From: CAVPDE01 sp963707125
GTDB taxonomy: Bacteria > Desulfobacterota > DSM-4660 > Desulfatiglandales > HGW-15
Direction of reading: 5' to 3'
Length of the DNA stretch: 64,000 nt
NCBI GenBank assembly: GCA_963707125.1
Contig: CAVPOU010000004.1
Span: 496,001-560,000 of the forward strand
Below are positions 17,486 to 26,104 of the stretch, one piece after another. The notes under the pieces were generated by a model. That model saw nothing but the letters and a program-made list of their open reading frames with translations, made no database searches and had not been told where the DNA came from. The number at the start of each line of letters is the position of its first letter. The stretch's first letter is position 1. The translations under genes were made by a program, and so were the position numbers.

Positions 17486-17575
17486 GGCGTGCACGATGCA
17501 ACGGACAGCGCGTCAACGCCCAATGTCCAATGATAAATGCTCAATGCCAAATGTTCAATGCTCCAGGAGGTTCTC

Positions 17576-18757
17576 ATGGCACAGGCGGTTAGCGTAAAAA
17601 ACACGGGATTGCGGGGAGTCGCGGTTGCCGACACCAAGATCAGCTTTATTGATGCTGAAAAGGGCGTCCTGATCTATCGGGGCTATCGGATTGAAGAACT
17701 GGCCGAGCAATCGAGCTTCATGGAGGTCGCTTACTTGCTTCTAAACGGGTTGTTGCCTGGCGCAGGGGAACTCGAAAAGTTCGAGAGACAGGTGGTGGAA
17801 GCAAGAGAGGTCCCTCCCTATGTGTACGCGTGCATGAAGCACTGGCCGAAAGAGGCAAAGCCTATGGATGTCTTGCAGGCTTGCGTTCCTGTGCTCGCCA
17901 TGGCGGACCCGGAACTTGCAGAGGAGAGCAGGGAGGCCAATGTCAGGATGGCGATCCGGCTGATCGCTCGAGTGCCGGTTGTGGTCGCGGCGTGGCATCG
18001 CATCCGGAACGGGCTGGAGCCCCTCGCTTCAGACCCGAGTCTCTCTCACACGGCAAATTTCCTCTGGCTGCTCCACGGGAAAAGACCGGATGCGGAAACC
18101 GCCAGAGACCTGGACGTGTGTCTCATTCTTCACGCGGACCACACGTTCAACGCTTCGACCTTTGCCTGTCGCGAGGTGGTATCCACCCGGGCCCACATGT
18201 ATGCCGGGATTGCCGCGGGGATCGGGGCCCTGTCAGGGAGCCTGCACGGAGGCGCCAACGCCGAGGTGATGAAGATGCTCCTGGAACTGGAGTCCGAGAA
18301 GGACATCCCGGGATGGGTGAAGGCCAGGCTGGACAAGGGAGACAGGATCATGGGCATGGGCCATGCGGTCTACAAGACCATGGATCCCAGGGCAAGGTTC
18401 CTCAAAGACATGGCGTTTCGGATAGGGAAAAAGACCGGACAGAGCCGATGGCACGAGCTGTCCACGCAAATCGAAACAGCCGGGCTGGAAGAGTTCAAGA
18501 AGAGAGGGAAGACGGAGATCCAGCCCAATGTCGATTTCTTCAGTGCGCCCGTCTACCACATGATGGGCATTCCCAGGGACCTGATGACCCCGATTTTTGC
18601 TATCTCCAGAGTGGCAGGGTGGTGCAGCCACATCATTGAGGAGAAATTTGCTGAAGCCCAGGAAAAACCGGCGCTTTACAGACCGCAGGCGGAGTATGTG
18701 GGACAGTATTGCGGGCTCATGGGGTGTGAGTATTCTCCTCCTGAGGAGAGGAAATAG
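17576..18757 (+). CDS. gltA: citrate synthase
   Basis: A 393-residue enzyme condensing oxaloacetate and acetyl-CoA. The catalytic triad is visible: His224 in SLHGGAN, His263 in GMGHAVY and Asp320 in VDFFSAPVY. It is of the shorter type related to 2-methylcitrate synthases, so some methylcitrate activity is possible. The start at 17576 has a strong ribosome site (CCAGGAGG); an in-frame ATG at 17537 would add 13 residues before that site. It ends 8 bp before fumarase and the two should be one transcript. Presence beside ferredoxin-linked 2-oxoglutarate oxidoreductase is the context for a reversible cycle. Confidence 0.93.
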   Translation: MAQAVSVKNTGLRGVAVADTKISFIDAEKGVLIYRGYRIEELAEQSSFMEVAYLLLNGLLPGAGELEKFERQVVEAREVPPYVYACMKHWPKEAKPMDVLQACVPVLAMADPELAEESREANVRMAIRLIARVPVVVAAWHRIRNGLEPLASDPSLSHTANFLWLLHGKRPDAETARDLDVCLILHADHTFNASTFACREVVSTRAHMYAGIAAGIGALSGSLHGGANAEVMKMLLELESEKDIPGWVKARLDKGDRIMGMGHAVYKTMDPRARFLKDMAFRIGKKTGQSRWHELSTQIETAGLEEFKKRGKTEIQPNVDFFSAPVYHMMGIPRDLMTPIFAISRVAGWCSHIIEEKFAEAQEKPALYRPQAEYVGQYCGLMGCEYSPPEERK

Positions 18758-18765
18758 GGGGCGAT

Positions 18766-20157
18766 ATGGCATACCGTGAAGAATCAGATTCCATGGGGAA
18801 AGTCCTGGTGCCGGAGGAAGCTTACTATGGCGCGCAGACCCAGCGTGCCAGGGTGAACTTCTCCATCAGCACCCTGAAGTTCCCCTCCTCCTTTATTAGG
18901 GCCATTGCTCTGATCAAGAAACATGCGGCGGAGGTGAATTCTAAACTAAGGCTTCTCGACGCCGGCCTTAGCCAAGCCATCGTGACCGCGGCGGAAGAAG
19001 TTCTGGAAGGCAAGTTCGATGATCAATTCGTTGTCGATGTGTTTCAGACCGGCTCGGGGACGTCCACCAACATGAATGTCAACGAGGTGATTGCGGGCAG
19101 GGCCAACGAACTCCTGACCGGAAAACGGGGAGGGAAATCGCCGGTACACCCCAACGATCACGTGAACCTGGGCCAGTCGAGCAATGACGTGATCCCCTCG
19201 GCGATTCATGTGGCCGCTCTGCTGGAAATCAGGGAGCAACTCCTTCCTGCTCTTGAGCTGCTACACAAGGAACTGGAAGAAAAGAGCGAGACCTTTCGCG
19301 ACATCAGGAAGATTGCCAGAACCCATCTGCAGGACGCGGTTCCCATGACCCTGGGTCAGGAATTCAGCGGATACGCCAGACAGGCGGAACTGGGGATCGA
19401 CCGGCTGCGCGGCGTGGAGGAGAGGCTCTCGGAGCTGGCTCTGGGAGGGACCGCGGTGGGGAATGGGCTCAACACCCATCCTCAGTTCGCCTCAAAAGTG
19501 ATCGCCGCTATTTCTCAAGAGGCGGGATTTGTCTTCAGGGAGGCAGAAAACCACTTTGAAGCACAGGCAGCTCAGGATGCGGTGGTGGAAACCAGCGGGG
19601 TGCTCAAGACTGTTGCAGTAAGTCTCATCAAGATCGCAAACGACATCCGGTGGCTTGCGTCGGGGCCGCGCTGCGGCTTAGGTGAAATTACAATCCCTTC
19701 TCTGCAGCCTGGTTCGTCGATCATGCCGGGAAAGGTCAACCCCGTCATTCCGGAGATGGTGCTTCAGGTTGCAGCCCAAGTGATCGGCAATGATGCCGCA
19801 ATCACCCAAGGGGGACAGGCAGGGAATTTCGAGCTGAATGCCATGCTCCCTCTGATGGCCTACAGCCTGATCCAGTCCATTCAGTTGCTTGCAGGAGCTG
19901 CGCGAGCGCTAGGTGAGAAATGTATCCGGGGGATTGAAGCCAACGAGGAGAAGTGCGTTTCAAACCTTGAGCAAAGCCTTGCTCTGGCGACTGCTTTTGT
20001 CCCGGCCATCGGCTACGACAGAGCTGCTTCCCTGGCCAAAGAAGCTTTTGAAAAGAAAAAGACGATACGTGAAGTCGCTCTGGAGAAGCGGGTGTTGTCT
20101 GAAGAGGAGATTCAGAAGATACTGAATGAACTGGTGGGAAAAGATGAAACTCATTGA
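18766..20157 (+). CDS. fumC: fumarate hydratase, class II
   Basis: A 463-residue iron-independent fumarase of the aspartase/fumarase superfamily, hydrating fumarate to malate. The signature GSSIMPGKVNP (316-326, catalytic Ser318) and HPNDHVNLGQSSND are intact and the length is normal. GTGTSTNMN-type loop reads GSGTSTNMNVNEV, which favours fumarase over aspartase. A purine-rich ribosome site precedes the ATG. It closes the TCA gene run and follows citrate synthase by 8 bp. Confidence 0.93.
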   Translation: MAYREESDSMGKVLVPEEAYYGAQTQRARVNFSISTLKFPSSFIRAIALIKKHAAEVNSKLRLLDAGLSQAIVTAAEEVLEGKFDDQFVVDVFQTGSGTSTNMNVNEVIAGRANELLTGKRGGKSPVHPNDHVNLGQSSNDVIPSAIHVAALLEIREQLLPALELLHKELEEKSETFRDIRKIARTHLQDAVPMTLGQEFSGYARQAELGIDRLRGVEERLSELALGGTAVGNGLNTHPQFASKVIAAISQEAGFVFREAENHFEAQAAQDAVVETSGVLKTVAVSLIKIANDIRWLASGPRCGLGEITIPSLQPGSSIMPGKVNPVIPEMVLQVAAQVIGNDAAITQGGQAGNFELNAMLPLMAYSLIQSIQLLAGAARALGEKCIRGIEANEEKCVSNLEQSLALATAFVPAIGYDRAASLAKEAFEKKKTIREVALEKRVLSEEEIQKILNELVGKDETH

Positions 20158-20269
20158 TCGCACTTGTAATGCTGTCGCGGGAGCCTTTGACAGCCGCTTT
20201 CTTCTGGTATATCAATAGGCGAGTCTGCATGAGCCGAGCGGATGACACATTCTGATGGGAGGTGTCGAC

Positions 20270-20683
20270 ATGAACAGAAATTTCCGTATATGCCTTTTCA
20301 TGAGTCTGGCTATTCTTTTCATCCTGCCCTTTCTGTTTTCTGATGCATTCAGTCAGAAGGAAGATCCGAACGCCAATGTGTTCAATCTTTACGGTAAAGC
20401 GATCGGAGCGGTCAAAGAGGACGGGAGGATCACCAACCTCTACGGCACAGCGATCGGATCGGTGGATGCTAAGGGTACGGTGTTCAATGTGAGCAGGATG
20501 GCCATTGGACAAGTGGATTCGAGCGGCACAGTGACCAACCAGTCAGGAACTGCCCTGGGCAGCGTGGATGGGCAGGGCAATGTGTACAACGTGAGCGGGA
20601 CAAAGATTGGTTCGGTGAGCGCCGGCGGAAACATCATGCTCACCGGAGGTGCGGCCAGGTTGCTATTCTACGGGGTCAAATAG
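20270..20683 (+). CDS. secreted five-repeat beta protein of unknown function
   Basis: A 137-residue protein with a Sec signal peptide (hydrophobic core about 7-25, likely cut after DAFSQ) and then about five repeats of 17-18 residues with the pattern N-x-x-G-x-x-I-G-x-V-x-x-x-G (NLYGKAIGAV, NLYGTAIGSV, NVSRMAIGQV, NQSGTALGSV, NVSGTKIGSV). This looks like a small repeat-built beta structure, similar to proteins called 5-fold beta-flower, though I cannot confirm that. The start at 20270 follows a GGAGGT ribosome site. It probably resides in the periplasm or outside the cell. No function is known to me. Confidence 0.75.
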   Translation: MNRNFRICLFMSLAILFILPFLFSDAFSQKEDPNANVFNLYGKAIGAVKEDGRITNLYGTAIGSVDAKGTVFNVSRMAIGQVDSSGTVTNQSGTALGSVDGQGNVYNVSGTKIGSVSAGGNIMLTGGAARLLFYGVK

Positions 20684-20693
20684 GCGCTTCTTC

Positions 20694-21173
20694 ATGGCAG
20701 GGCGATCAGGACCTTCTTCGAGACAACAGAGCGGGAGGATCGAGAGATTACCTCTGCTCCCAAGAATACTTCTGTTTATCGGGTCTCTCGGCCTTATATC
20801 TTTCCTTGGCTGCGCTCAGCAGCGACCGGTGCTTTACCCCAATCCGTACATGAAAACAGTCGGGCAGGAGCGGGCCCAGGCCGATATCAACGAGTGTGTT
20901 CGCCTGGCTACGGAGCATGGTGCCCAAGGCGACGCGGGTGAGCAGGTGGCCAAAGACACGATAGAAGGAGGGGCGGTCGGTGGCGCTGTGGGCGCAGGTG
21001 TGGGTGCTGTGTTAGGCAGCGTCGGTCGAGGAGCGGCTGCCGGTGCTGCGGGTGGAGCTGCAGGAGCCCTTACCCGGGGCCTATTTCGCTCAAGGGAACC
21101 GGACCCCGTGTTCCGTGGTTTTGTTGACCGCTGCCTCCGTGAAAGAGGATACGAGCCTATCGGCTGGCGTTGA
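20694..21173 (+). CDS. glycine-zipper lipoprotein
   Basis: About 159 residues. A long N-terminal region precedes a hydrophobic stretch ending in LISFLGC, a lipobox, so the mature protein should be lipid-anchored. Residues in the middle are a glycine zipper (GGAVGGAVGAGVGAVLGS and GAAAGAAGGAAGAL), as in outer-membrane 17-kDa antigen-like or SlyB-like proteins, and the end has RGFVDRCLRERGYEPIGW, a common tail of such proteins. The start is uncertain: ATG 20694 or a later one nearer the lipobox. It begins 10 bp after the preceding gene and may be co-transcribed. Confidence 0.7.
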   Translation: MAGRSGPSSRQQSGRIERLPLLPRILLFIGSLGLISFLGCAQQRPVLYPNPYMKTVGQERAQADINECVRLATEHGAQGDAGEQVAKDTIEGGAVGGAVGAGVGAVLGSVGRGAAAGAAGGAAGALTRGLFRSREPDPVFRGFVDRCLRERGYEPIGWR

Positions 21174-21226
21174 CCACTGAGCGCGTCCCTCCCCTCATTG
21201 CCGGCAGAGGGAGTCAGTGGGTGCCC

Positions 21227-21850
21227 CTACTTAAATATGAGTTCCGCCCTTTCCCTCCCAAGTCGTTCCGAGTGGATCTCCATGGCTTTCACGATAAAGT
21301 CAATATCGGCTGCCGCGTTGGCTGTTTGAGGCCTCAGGATGTCGGCGAGCGCCTTTTCAGTCTTGTTCAGCCGATTGAGAAAAAGCAGATAGTTCATGCG
21401 GCTCTTGTATGCGGACCGAATAAGAGAAGGCATATCATGGCCATAAGAGCGGAGAAGATCTCCGTAGTGTTGCACCAGGAGGAGAAACAATTCCTTGAAA
21501 GGACCTTTGGCTTTTTCGGGAATGTTCGAGTCTCTAAGGATCGTTTGGATGTCAGGGTTTCTGGCTTTCTCTACGAGTGAAAAGCTCTCCTCAAGAGCGT
21601 GTTTCCTGGTAACGAGGTAATTCTTGGCGAATCCTTTGCGGCCCTCCACGACCTTTCGGACTTGAAACACATGGTACACCATGATGATGGGAATGAATAC
21701 CATCCAAAAGCTCATCTTCTGGGTTTGGAGCACAGCGCCCGCCAGGTCAGAGGCAAATCGCTCTTCATATTCCAGATATGAGAGTCTTTTCTTTTCCTCG
21801 AGCTTCAGGTCAAAGTCATGGTCTACTCCGAGCATGACCGTCAGTCCCAA
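21227..21850 (-). CDS. uncharacterised protein with one membrane segment
   Basis: A 207-residue protein I do not recognise. It has one hydrophobic segment (about 46-62, MSFWMVFIPIIMVYHVF) followed by a long hydrophilic, mostly helical C-terminal part rich in Arg, Lys and Leu (for example RPQTANAAADIDFIVKAM near 170). The N-terminal 40 residues are charged and helical. Topology is probably a single-pass anchor with a cytoplasmic domain. It converges on the glycine-zipper gene with 53 bp between stops and lies downstream of the transporter gene. Confidence 0.65.
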   Translation of the reverse strand: MGLTVMLGVDHDFDLKLEEKKRLSYLEYEERFASDLAGAVLQTQKMSFWMVFIPIIMVYHVFQVRKVVEGRKGFAKNYLVTRKHALEESFSLVEKARNPDIQTILRDSNIPEKAKGPFKELFLLLVQHYGDLLRSYGHDMPSLIRSAYKSRMNYLLFLNRLNKTEKALADILRPQTANAAADIDFIVKAMEIHSERLGRERAELIFK

Positions 21851-22232
21851 GGAATTCTACCTGGATAACTTCGATGGATCCTCATGTCTCTTTGGGTGTG
21901 TATTCCCGGTTGTTTCTCATGGGTTACTGCGCTTCGCCGAATTCCTCAATGTCCGTGTAGTAAAAGCCTGTGGTTAAGCCCTAATCGGTCGATGAATTGA
22001 CTGCTGTTGAAGCCCGGCGAGGCTTCCCAAACGGGGCTGACATACATAATGAGGAACCACAGCACCAAGCACGCCAAAAAGTTTGAACCATGAGTGAAAA
22101 CGCCCTGGGATCCTAAGGCGCGGCCGAGGGCTTTATTGTGAGTGTTTTTGCTGCATGCACGCTTGGCTCCTGATCCCATATCTTTCCCCGTACGACAGGG
22201 AAGGGTGAGGAAAAATTTTCAGATGCCGGCAA
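21851..22232. other. gap with no supported gene
   Basis: 382 bp between the unknown protein and the transporter pseudogene. A minus-strand frame (21946-22179) contains one hydrophobic stretch (FLACLVLWFLIMYVS), but it has no good ribosome site and no recognisable family, so I do not call it. The stretch may hold decayed coding DNA next to the damaged transporter gene. Confidence 0.4.
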
Positions 22233-23776
22233 TCAGAAAACATAGAACATGAGCCAAACAGGAAAGCCTGTCCGACCACGATACAGGGTGATCGGTTTGC
22301 CTCCCTTGAAGTAAGGCCCGAACTCACGGAAATTGGTCTCCAGACCGATGGAGGTGAAGGCCAGGGCAAAGAACCATTCCCGTGCGAGTCTTGTAAACCC
22401 GCGCAAAATGCCCTGATCCATCATGACGGTGCTCACATCTTTCCCCTCCCGGCATCGATGATGGAGAAGATGATGGACGCGATCATGAAGCCCATCACAA
22501 ACTTCGGGAAACGGTGCCAGATCTCCCACCAGCTCACCTGTTGGCCAGGGGCGCACTCGATCTTGGCACACCAGTAATAAGCCACACCGAAGGCCGTGAC
22601 GCCGATCAGGACGTTCTGGATCATCTTAATCGTGGCCGCCACATACAGGGCCTTTTCACCGTAAAAGGCACCGGCTGCAGCCACGGCGCCCGTGGAGTCG
22701 ATAGTCCCTCCCATCCAGGCGCCGGCCAGGATATCAGGCATGCCCACAAGCCTTGCAAAGGCGGGCTGGGCCACCATGCAGACGGCCGTGAAGACCATGG
22801 AGAGACCGATGGCCAGGGTGAGCTCTTCCTTCTTGGCCCGGCAGGCCGCCGCGGTCGCGATGGCTGCCGATACGCCGCAGACCGACATGTCCGCCGAGAT
22901 AACGATGTTCAGGGTCTTCGAAGGCATCTTGATGATGTTCTGGCCGATCCAGTACGTGGAGATGAGTAGGATGGGGGTCACCACCCAGGCGACGAAGATC
23001 CCTGGCGTTCCGATGGCGATGATCTTATTCACAAGGATTTCGGCGCCGAGCAATACAAGGCCTGTTTTAATAAAGAACTCTGTTTGAACGGCAGGCCTGA
23101 CCCAATTCGGAGTGCCCACGGTATTGCTCACAAGCATGCCGAAGATAATGGCCCAGAGGGGAAAGCCGAAGCCGTAATGGGACATCGTGGCCTGCTGCTC
23201 AGCCATGTAGGCGAAGACGGCGAAGAGAAAAACAAAGAAGAACCCCACAAAAAAGCGGATAAAGGATTCGCCCATGATGGCTTTGCCGACGCCGAAAAAG
23301 ACCCCCAAGATAACGGCTAGGCCGATAAGGTATGGCACCTGGTTATAGGGTTTGTTGGAGACCTTGGCACTGGCCTTAGACGCCGCTTCCTTGGCCTTCA
23401 ACCACGCGGCGATCTCGGCCTCCGTTTTCTTATTTAGATCGCTATTCTTGAATGCAGCACCCGCTGCGGCTTTTTCTGCTTCTTTCGCCTTTGCAAGAGC
23501 CGCCTCCTGCGCAGCCTTCGCCTTCTTGGCGGCTTCTTCATGGGGGGCGTTCAAAGCATCGGCGGCCGCCTTGCTCCGATAAAGCGAATCCACGGGATTG
23601 CTTACCCATCGGCTGGGAGCAGCCAGATATTGCTGGAGGGTTTTGCCGAAACTTTGATCCCTCGCGCGGATCCTCTTCTTTGAGTCCGAGGCCTGGTGCC
23701 ATGCGATGGTATGGAAGGGAGCCTTGGCCGACTCTTCTTTCATGATGGAGTTGTACTTATCGAGATTCTCCTGCAT
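22233..23776 (-). pseudogene. YeiH-type putative sulfate exporter family transporter, frameshifted
   Basis: Frame 1 (22433-23776, 447 aa) begins with a charged, Ala/Lys-rich 130-residue helical extension and continues as a membrane protein with YeiH-family motifs (ADMSVCGVSAAIATAAA, GGTIDSTGAVAAAGA). It stops at GRGKM just as the conserved region should go on. The next part (DQGILRGFTRLAREWFFALA, then SIGLETNFREFGPYFKGGKP) is in a second frame ending at 22233, so one base is lost or gained in the G/A run near 22440. A further shift near 22290 is likely, since VVGQAF follows in a third frame. Either the gene is decaying or the sequence has errors. Function would be export or uptake of a small anion across the inner membrane; the substrate is unknown. 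Confidence 0.75.
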
Positions 23777-23780
23777 TTTT

Positions 23781-23948
23781 TCAGGGGGCCTCGGGCAGGA
23801 ATATGAGAATCCCTACGATCAGGATCAAAAACCCCATCCAAATCGCCATCCAGTCTTCTTTTTTCCACAAATCGGAAAGGGATGTTTTCGTCCTTTCCAA
23901 TACCACGTATTCCTCACCTTGAGATGCCGCACTCTTTTGTTCAGCCAT
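23781..23948 (-). CDS. 55-residue single-pass membrane protein upstream of the YeiH-type gene
   Basis: A short gene with a strong ribosome site (TAAGGAGGA) and ATG at 23948. The N-terminal half is polar (MAEQKSAASQGEEYVVLERT), followed by DLWKKEDWMAIWMG and one hydrophobic helix (about 38-52, ending FLPEAP). The stop is 4 bp before the ATG of the transporter gene, so the two are co-translated. It may be an accessory subunit of the transporter. The aromatic, charged stretch before the helix suggests an interface at the membrane surface. I know no named family for it. Confidence 0.75.
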   Translation of the reverse strand: MAEQKSAASQGEEYVVLERTKTSLSDLWKKEDWMAIWMGFLILIVGILIFLPEAP

Positions 23949-24450
23949 ATAGCATCCTCCTTATGTTCCTCTGCAAGACGGACTTAGAAAAGCAAAGGTT
24001 AAGTGAAAGCCGCCTGTCACTCCGGCCAGCCGCCAGCTGATCCACGCTCTCGCCCTTTTGAAGTCACCTCCCTTCCAGATGATTTTGATCGATTCACAAA
24101 AGCAGAACAGAAAAGCCTTTGAACACGCGACGGGGTTCACGCTGTGGTTCACCGAAACGCATGGCCTCTTGCTCAATAGGGACTCGCAATTAGACATGCG
24201 ATGAATGGAGCTTTAGAGCCTAAAGCAGCCGCGCGTTGACTTAGTGGAAAAGAAGAATACACGAAGGGAAAGCCGACTTTTGTCAAGATTTTAGAATGGT
24301 TGGGAGTGAAGCGTCATCATTTCGGTGGATCGCAAGGAAATGGCTGGATCACAGGTTTTTTTCAGCAACTTTCCGGGTTATGCTTTGGACCATACGACCC
24401 TCTTGGAGTTACCGTGGAAAAAGTGTATTATTGCGGGAGGTGCAAGCCTC
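23949..24450. other. 500-bp divergent intergenic region
   Basis: This separates the transporter operon (leftward) from the radical SAM gene (rightward). AT-rich sequence around 24240-24300 may hold promoters, but no clear -35/-10 pair is evident. The radical SAM frame stays open back to 24325, but those residues look non-conserved. Confidence 0.4.
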
Positions 24451-25469
24451 ATGACCATGTCCATTGATAAATTCCTTTCATGGTTCGATCCTTCTTTCGA
24501 CTGGATCCAGGTGGAAGTGACGTCAGCCTGTAACGCCGCTTGCATCTATTGCCCCCGCACGGTCTACAGGAAAACATGGGAAGACCGGCACCTCCCCCTG
24601 GAAACGTTCAAGAAACTGAAACCGGCGTTTGCCGATACTCGCCATATCCATCTTCAGGGCTGGGGAGAACCTTTTCTTCACCCCGATTTTTTCGAGATGG
24701 TAGCCATCGCTAAAACTCAGGCGTTTCAAGTGGGCACCACCACGAATGCCATGCTGCTCAATGAAGAAACGGTGAGGAAAGTGATCGAAAGCGGTTTAGA
24801 TATCCTCGCTTTTTCTCTTGCAGGCACCACAGAGCGGAATGACGTCATTCGCAAAGGGACAAGCCTGAAAAAGGTTTTGAAAGCCATAGAGACTCTAAGC
24901 CGGGAGAAGGAGAAGCGAGGAACGTCAGGACCGGAGATTCATGTGGCTTACATGCTCTTTCGATCGGGCATGACCGAACTGGAGACGTTGCCCGCTTTGC
25001 TGGAGGGCCTTGGCGTCAGTCAGGTAGTAGTCAGCACGCTGGACTTTGTGCCCACCGAAGAACTCCGGAAGGAGGCGGTGATTCCGGCCACGCAGGAAGA
25101 GTATGAGAAGTCTGATCCGTCCTTGAGCGTCTGGTCCGAGGCGGGCCGTGAGAAAGGTTTAGCTGTCCATTACCACCTCGTTTCCCCGGAAAAACGACGG
25201 GAAATCTGCACAGAGAATATACAGAGGGCTTTGTGCGTTTCCTCTGACGGGGCAGTCACTCCATGTGTTTACACGAGCCTCGGGGTTTCAGGCACCTATT
25301 ACAATTTGCAAGGCAAGAAAGTGAGCTGTGAGAGGATGGTCTTCGGAAACATCCAGGGAGAAGGAAGATAAAGGATATCTGGAAGGAGGAATCCTACAGC
25401 GCTTTTCGTCGCTCCTTCCGCAAGGGAGAACTCGCTTCCACCTGTCAGAAGTGCCCAAAGATCTGGTAA
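24451..25469 (+). pseudogene. radical SAM/SPASM-type protein, frameshifted near its end
   Basis: From the ATG at 24451 (GGGAGG ribosome site 10 bp before), the protein has the radical SAM cluster motif CNAACIYC (Cys27, 31, 34) and a radical SAM core. The frame stops at 25371 after FGNIQGEGR, but the adjacent frame continues as KDIWKEESYSAFRRSFRKG and ends with STCQKCPKIW at 25469, a typical SPASM-domain tail with auxiliary-cluster Cys. A one-base indel in the purine run near 25355-25370 explains it. Such proteins modify peptides or enzymes; the substrate is unknown. Sequence error is possible. Confidence 0.75.
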
Positions 25470-25495
25470 AACACAAAGGCAGAGCGTGGGGATTC

Positions 25496-25711
25496 TCACT
25501 TAGGGGCTTTTTTCCCTCTTGACTTACCCTCGCTTTGCTCGCTCGCCCAATCGCCGGACATGGCCCCCGTTTTTCTCCTGTCCGTGACTGATCTTCGCTC
25601 TTTTCCGCTTCTTCGCTCCTCCCCTCCACTCATGAAATAGCCGAGGTGATAAGCTTTTCGCCGATCGCTCCCCGAGCGTCTGTCTATGGACGACCGAGTT
25701 TTCTGGGCCAC
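25496..25711 (-). CDS. small Arg/Asp-motif protein (RRSGxDRR repeats)
   Basis: A 71-residue hydrophilic protein from a GTG start with an AGGAG ribosome site 7 bp upstream. It contains repeated short motifs: DRRSGSDRRK (10-19), EERRSGKERRS (31-41) and TDRRK (43-47), with AYHLGYF between. Such xRRxGxDRR stretches occur in many short deltaproteobacterial proteins of unknown role. There are no membrane segments. The high charge may suit RNA or membrane-surface binding, but that is a guess. Confidence 0.55.
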   Translation of the reverse strand: MAQKTRSSIDRRSGSDRRKAYHLGYFMSGGEERRSGKERRSVTDRRKTGAMSGDWASEQSEGKSRGKKAPK

Positions 25712-25762
25712 AGCGGATCTCCTATGCCCCTTTCCTGAAATGGACTTCAGTGCTCATCTTAT

Positions 25763-25782
25763 TGGTGCGCCCAGGGTGATTC
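25763..25782. repeat. 20-bp copy of the tRNA-Arg 3' end
   Basis: TGGTGCGCCCAGGGTGATTC here is identical to the 3' end (with CCA) of the tRNA-Arg gene at 25858-25877, 95 bp away and in the same direction. This is the usual trace of a tRNA-targeting integrase (an attachment-site copy left after excision or decay), although no integrase gene is in the window. Confidence 0.65.
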
Positions 25783-25857
25783 CCTTCGACAAGCTCAGGG
25801 CAAGCTCACCCATCACTCGTTGAAAGGTTTCGGAACTAGCCGCGACTACAAATTAAC

Positions 25858-25934
25858 TGGTGCGCCCAGGGTGATTCGAACACCCGACCTACGGATTCGT
25901 AGTCCGTTGCTCTATCCAACTGAGCTATGGGCGC
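25858..25934 (-). tRNA. tRNA-Arg (anticodon ACG)
   Basis: A 77-nt cloverleaf on the minus strand: acceptor GCGCCCA pairs with TGGGCGC, D arm with AGCTCAGTTGGATAGAGC, anticodon stem ACGGA/TCCGT around loop CTACGAA, T arm GGGTGTTCGAATCACCC, discriminator A and encoded CCA. The anticodon ACG reads CGN arginine codons after A34 deamination. Confidence 0.95.
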
Positions 25935-26104
25935 AGCATAGCCGAAACCAAATCCAAAGCACTAAATCCGAAATCCGAAACAAATTCAAATGACCAAAAC
26001 CAGTTGAAACCCAAGCGGGAGAAAACGCTTAAGAGGATTTCGAGGCATACACCATTTGGAGTACAAAGGCATTATAAACCTGGGATGCAGGATATCCAGC
26101 TTTT

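Noticed and set aside
21946..22179. 77-codon minus-strand frame with one hydrophobic stretch
   Set aside because: No ribosome site and no recognised family; lies next to a decayed gene.
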